Shown here: one piece after another, positions 27,539 through 29,732 of the stretch
Layout: the number at the start of each line of letters is the position of its first letter
Position numbering within the stretch: position 1 is the first letter of the stretch
NCBI GenBank assembly: GCA_035628335.1
Contig: DASPKA010000141.1
Span: 1-29,732, forward strand
Direction: 5' to 3'
DNA length: 29,732 bases
Source of the DNA: DASPKA01 sp035628335
GTDB taxonomy: Bacteria; Patescibacteriota; Doudnabacteria; UBA920
Notes under the pieces: model-generated
Told to the model about the DNA's origin: nothing
Databases searched by the model: none
The model's input: the letters and a program-made list of their open reading frames with translations, nothing else
Position numbers and translations under genes: made by a program

Positions 27539-27781
27539 ATGCAAAAACTTATAGTTCTACTCCCGAAAATTGTTACCTTTGCAAACTTGATAGTCATGGT
27601 TATTTTGATTCTCTTCATTTCCATGCAAAACAAAAACGCTGGAATGTCCCAGGTCTTTGGCGGCAGCGGTAACATTACCCAGACTCGCCGCGGCGTTGAA
27701 AAGTGGCTCTTTTACTCCACTATTGTTCTCGGAGTTCTCTTCGTAGGGCTTTCCCTAGGCTCACTGTTTATAAAAAAATAG
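27539..27781 (+). CDS. secG: Preprotein translocase subunit SecG
   Basis: SecG is the small accessory subunit of the SecYEG channel. At 80 aa it has normal length with two membrane helices, residues about 12-30 (VTFANLIVMVILILFISMQ) and 57-76 (KWLFYSTIVLGVLFVGLSLG). Between them is the conserved family loop NKNAGMSQVFGGSG followed by TRRGVEK. The ribosome binding site (CTAAAAG) is weak. The next gene begins within about 60 bp and probably shares the transcript. Confidence 0.95.
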   Translation: MQKLIVLLPKIVTFANLIVMVILILFISMQNKNAGMSQVFGGSGNITQTRRGVEKWLFYSTIVLGVLFVGLSLGSLFIKK

Positions 27782-27803
27782 TAAAGGCTTGGCTGTTGTT
27801 CGT

Positions 27804-27831
27804 CGACTTACGACTGCCGACTTTCGACTTA
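27804..27831. repeat. Four tandem heptamers, CGACTNN
   Basis: CGACT recurs at 27804, 27811, 27818 and 27825, exact 7-base period, mostly as CGACTTA or CGACTTT. It sits between secG and the solute-binding protein gene. Period matches the heptamers upstream of uvrA, sequence does not. Confidence 0.8.
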
Positions 27832-27837
27832 CTACAT

Positions 27838-29544
27838 GTGTTTGATTTTTTTGTAGGGGCTACCCGGTATCTCAAGCTCATCAAGCAAGGGTTTGCCCAT
27901 CGAAAATTTATACGGCCTGCCCTCTTTGGAACGGCTTTCAGGAAACTCTCTCAAGCAGAAAAGGTTATCATCCTTCTCTGTCTTTTTGCATTTGTGGGGG
28001 GAGGACTTAAAAACCTTAATCTAGCTTACCAACATTTCACGACCCTAGTTCCCGCCCGAGGCGGAGAACTTAACCATGGGTTTGTCGGCCAACCACACTT
28101 TATAAATCCACTCTTTGCTACCACAGTTACTGACCTTTCGCTCACCAACTTGGTTTTTTCTGGCTTGTACAAGTATGCTCCGGATGGCTCTCTTGCTCCG
28201 GACTTGGCTGAGGGGATGCCAAAAATTTCAGAAGACAAAAAGACATACACCATCTTACTACGGAAAGACGCAGTATGGCATGACAACACAAAAGTCACCG
28301 CTCGTGACGTTGTCTATACCATACACATGATCCAGGACAGTGAGGTTTCTAGTCCGCTCAAAAATGCCTGGCTCTCAACCGAGGTGCAAAACCCAGACGA
28401 TCACACGGTGACCTTTAAAACACAAAATTTAGTCGCCCTCTTTACCCATAACCTAACTACTCCTATTATCCCCGCACATATATGGGAAAAAACAGACATT
28501 AAAAATTTTGCTGTTAGTCCACTTAACTTAGATAGAGCTATTGGTAGTGGTCCATACGTAATCCAAGAAACATCAAAGGACCCTAGTCGAGGCAAGGTAC
28601 TTAAAGTTTCCCTAAAAGCATTTGAAAACTTTTACGGGACTGAACCGTTGTTGACAAACGTCAATGCGTACTTCTTTGACTCAAACAGCGAGGCTGAACA
28701 TGCGCTTACTTCTAAGTCTATTGACGCCTTTGGTGGAATAGCTACAGAAACAGAAGACAACCCACAGAACTTAGTGCAGTTTAAGCCTGCGCTTAACCAA
28801 GCTCAGGTGGTTTTCCTCAACACTCAAGCCGGACCAACCCAGGACAGAAACGTGCGCTTAGCCTTAGGAAAAGCAATAAATAGAGAAAAAATTATTTCCG
28901 AGGGATTGAATGGAAATGCAACCTCACTCATCGCCCCCATTTTCCCTGCTGATGGCCCTGACATTCCTACCACTAGTCCTACTGATATGGCTGGAGCAAA
29001 AGAACTTCTGAAAAAAGCAAAGGGTGAAGTAAAGCTTCGCCTTGTTACCACTAAGAATCCGACACTCACCAGAACAGCAAGTCTCCTCGCTGAGACCTGG
29101 AAGGAGCTTGGCGCGACTGTGACTATAGAAACAATAGAAAGCAAAGACGTAAAAGAGCGGATAATAAAACAGCACGACTTTGACGCGTTTTTGTATTCTT
29201 ATAAAATAGACCCAGGCTCTGACTTGTTTGCTTTCTGGCACTCAAGCCAGACAAAAGACCCTGGCATTAACCTGTCCGGCTTCACCAACACCGAAGCCGA
29301 CAAGTTGATAATTGAATCTCGAATTCAACTAGATCCCACTGCGCGCCAGAAAGCTATAACTGGGTTCATGAACATCTTTAAAGCAGAAACCCCAGCGATC
29401 ATACTAAACCAAACCCTCTATAACTACCGCGTGACTAAGGACCTGCACAACGTCACCATACAAAACCTCTACGAGCCCAGTACTCTCTTCTACGACACTC
29501 GTAATTGGTACACAAAAACCAAACGAGCCTGGAAATTTAACTAG
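27838..29544 (+). CDS. Peptide-type ABC transporter substrate-binding protein (SBP_bac_5)
   Basis: Family-5 extracellular solute-binding proteins capture oligopeptides or similar ligands. Here it is anchored rather than a lipoprotein: a basic cytosolic segment (LKLIKQGFAHRKFIRPALFG) precedes one membrane helix (KVIILLCLFAFVGGGL, residues about 46-61). The binding domain follows with GELNHGFVGQPHFINPLFA, TDLSLTNLVFSGLYKYAPDGSLAPDLAE, YTILLRKDAVWHDNTKVTARDVVYTI (the family signature region) and GSGPYVI. The frame is open back into secG; the GTG at 27838 is chosen because the sequence before it is heptamer repeat, but TTG 27796 or a later start is possible. No permease genes follow in the window; a tRNA does. 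Confidence 0.9.
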   Translation: MFDFFVGATRYLKLIKQGFAHRKFIRPALFGTAFRKLSQAEKVIILLCLFAFVGGGLKNLNLAYQHFTTLVPARGGELNHGFVGQPHFINPLFATTVTDLSLTNLVFSGLYKYAPDGSLAPDLAEGMPKISEDKKTYTILLRKDAVWHDNTKVTARDVVYTIHMIQDSEVSSPLKNAWLSTEVQNPDDHTVTFKTQNLVALFTHNLTTPIIPAHIWEKTDIKNFAVSPLNLDRAIGSGPYVIQETSKDPSRGKVLKVSLKAFENFYGTEPLLTNVNAYFFDSNSEAEHALTSKSIDAFGGIATETEDNPQNLVQFKPALNQAQVVFLNTQAGPTQDRNVRLALGKAINREKIISEGLNGNATSLIAPIFPADGPDIPTTSPTDMAGAKELLKKAKGEVKLRLVTTKNPTLTRTASLLAETWKELGATVTIETIESKDVKERIIKQHDFDAFLYSYKIDPGSDLFAFWHSSQTKDPGINLSGFTNTEADKLIIESRIQLDPTARQKAITGFMNIFKAETPAIILNQTLYNYRVTKDLHNVTIQNLYEPSTLFYDTRNWYTKTKRAWKFN

Positions 29545-29552
29545 CCGAATGG

Positions 29553-29558
29553 TATAAT
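29553..29558 (+). promoter_or_regulatory. -10 box of tRNA-Leu
   Basis: Perfect TATAAT 22 bases before the tRNA; predicted start near 29565. The -35 region overlaps the end of the preceding gene and is poor. Confidence 0.55.
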
Positions 29559-29580
29559 TGACTGACTGCACTCCGATTTA

Positions 29581-29667
29581 GCCGTCGTGGTGAAATTGGC
29601 ATACACGTACGCTTCAGGTGCGTATGGGAGCAATCCCGTGTGGGTTCAAGTCCCACCGACGGCACCA
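29581..29667 (+). tRNA. tRNA-Leu (anticodon CAG), CCA encoded
   Basis: Acceptor GCCGTCG (29581-29587) pairs with CGACGGC (29657-29663), followed by A and encoded CCA (29665-29667). Anticodon stem TACGC/GCGTA (29608-29612, 29620-29624) with loop TTCAGGT puts CAG at 29615-29617. A long class II variable arm (GGGAGCAATCCC) and the TGGG-TTCAAGT-CCCA T arm fit leucine. Reads CUG. Confidence 0.97.
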
Positions 29668-29668
29668 C

Positions 29669-29706
29669 ATATAAAACGACTCTCTGCTTTTTGAGTCGTT
29701 TTATAT
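29669..29706 (+). terminator. Terminator of tRNA-Leu
   Basis: ATATAAAACGACTC (29669-29682) pairs perfectly with 29693-29706, 14 bp. The loop and 3' arm are T-rich. It starts 2 bp after the CCA end. Confidence 0.9.
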
Positions 29707-29732
29707 TTGGTGGTAGTTGATAGAGGGACTTG

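Overview
The window looks like a piece of a Candidate Phyla Radiation (Patescibacteria) genome, most likely a Parcubacteria/Paceibacteria-type bacterium. This is inferred, not proven. The reasons are: genes packed tightly with little operon logic; many small orphan membrane or secreted proteins; several genes whose start codon sits only 6-8 nt after a -10 box with no Shine-Dalgarno; a secG, substrate-binding protein, tRNA-Leu order; and a tRNA with its CCA encoded. TGA is used as an ordinary stop (for example at 26304), so there is no sign of a recoded UGA.

Layout. 1-2511: der (Der/EngA GTPase, 5' end cut by the window), a small orphan gene, pth, and another orphan gene. 2590-2950: no gene, but two long base-paired domains that look like a structured RNA. 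2998-8161: dprA, a CapA-like metallophosphatase, a membrane-anchored zinc ribbon protein, and topA. 8319-9323: an orphan exported protein with a twin-arginine signal. 9371-11894, minus strand: an ABC exporter half-transporter, a small Cys/His protein, and a DUF1003-like membrane protein with an acidic coiled coil. 12044-14366, plus strand: a DipZ-like CcdA-thioredoxin fusion, an XRE regulator and a membrane partner. 14419-16647, minus strand: an array of six related three-helix membrane proteins, two with a cysteine-rich tail and one followed by a free-standing cysteine-rich protein. 16728-21028, minus strand: uvrA, a small membrane protein, and a TrmB-family regulator.

21054-23878 is the most unusual part. 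It is 2.8 kb with no ordinary gene, bordered on both sides by palindromes with the same GCAATTGC centre and with a third copy inside. Two divergent promoters flank an AT-rich core. The rightward one has perfect -35 and -10 hexamers, and the predicted first base opens a 13-bp helix. About 2.2 kb of densely folded RNA follows, carrying a hammerhead ribozyme with every core nucleotide intact and two or three very small ORFs with good ribosome binding sites. It ends in an intrinsic terminator. The leftward transcript carries two perfect Shine-Dalgarno sites that each serve a three-codon ORF, ATG-GAN-TAG. I recognise no known RNA family other than the hammerhead.

23901-29732: uvrC (with a 34-nt perfect palindrome inserted in frame), two orphan genes, secG, an extracellular solute-binding protein of the peptide ABC family, and tRNA-Leu(CAG) with its terminator. 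Functional themes are DNA repair and topology (UvrA, UvrC, TopA, DprA), translation maintenance (Der, Pth, tRNA-Leu), the envelope and secretion (SecG, ABC exporter, DipZ, CapA-like), and a large share of lineage-specific small membrane proteins and RNAs.
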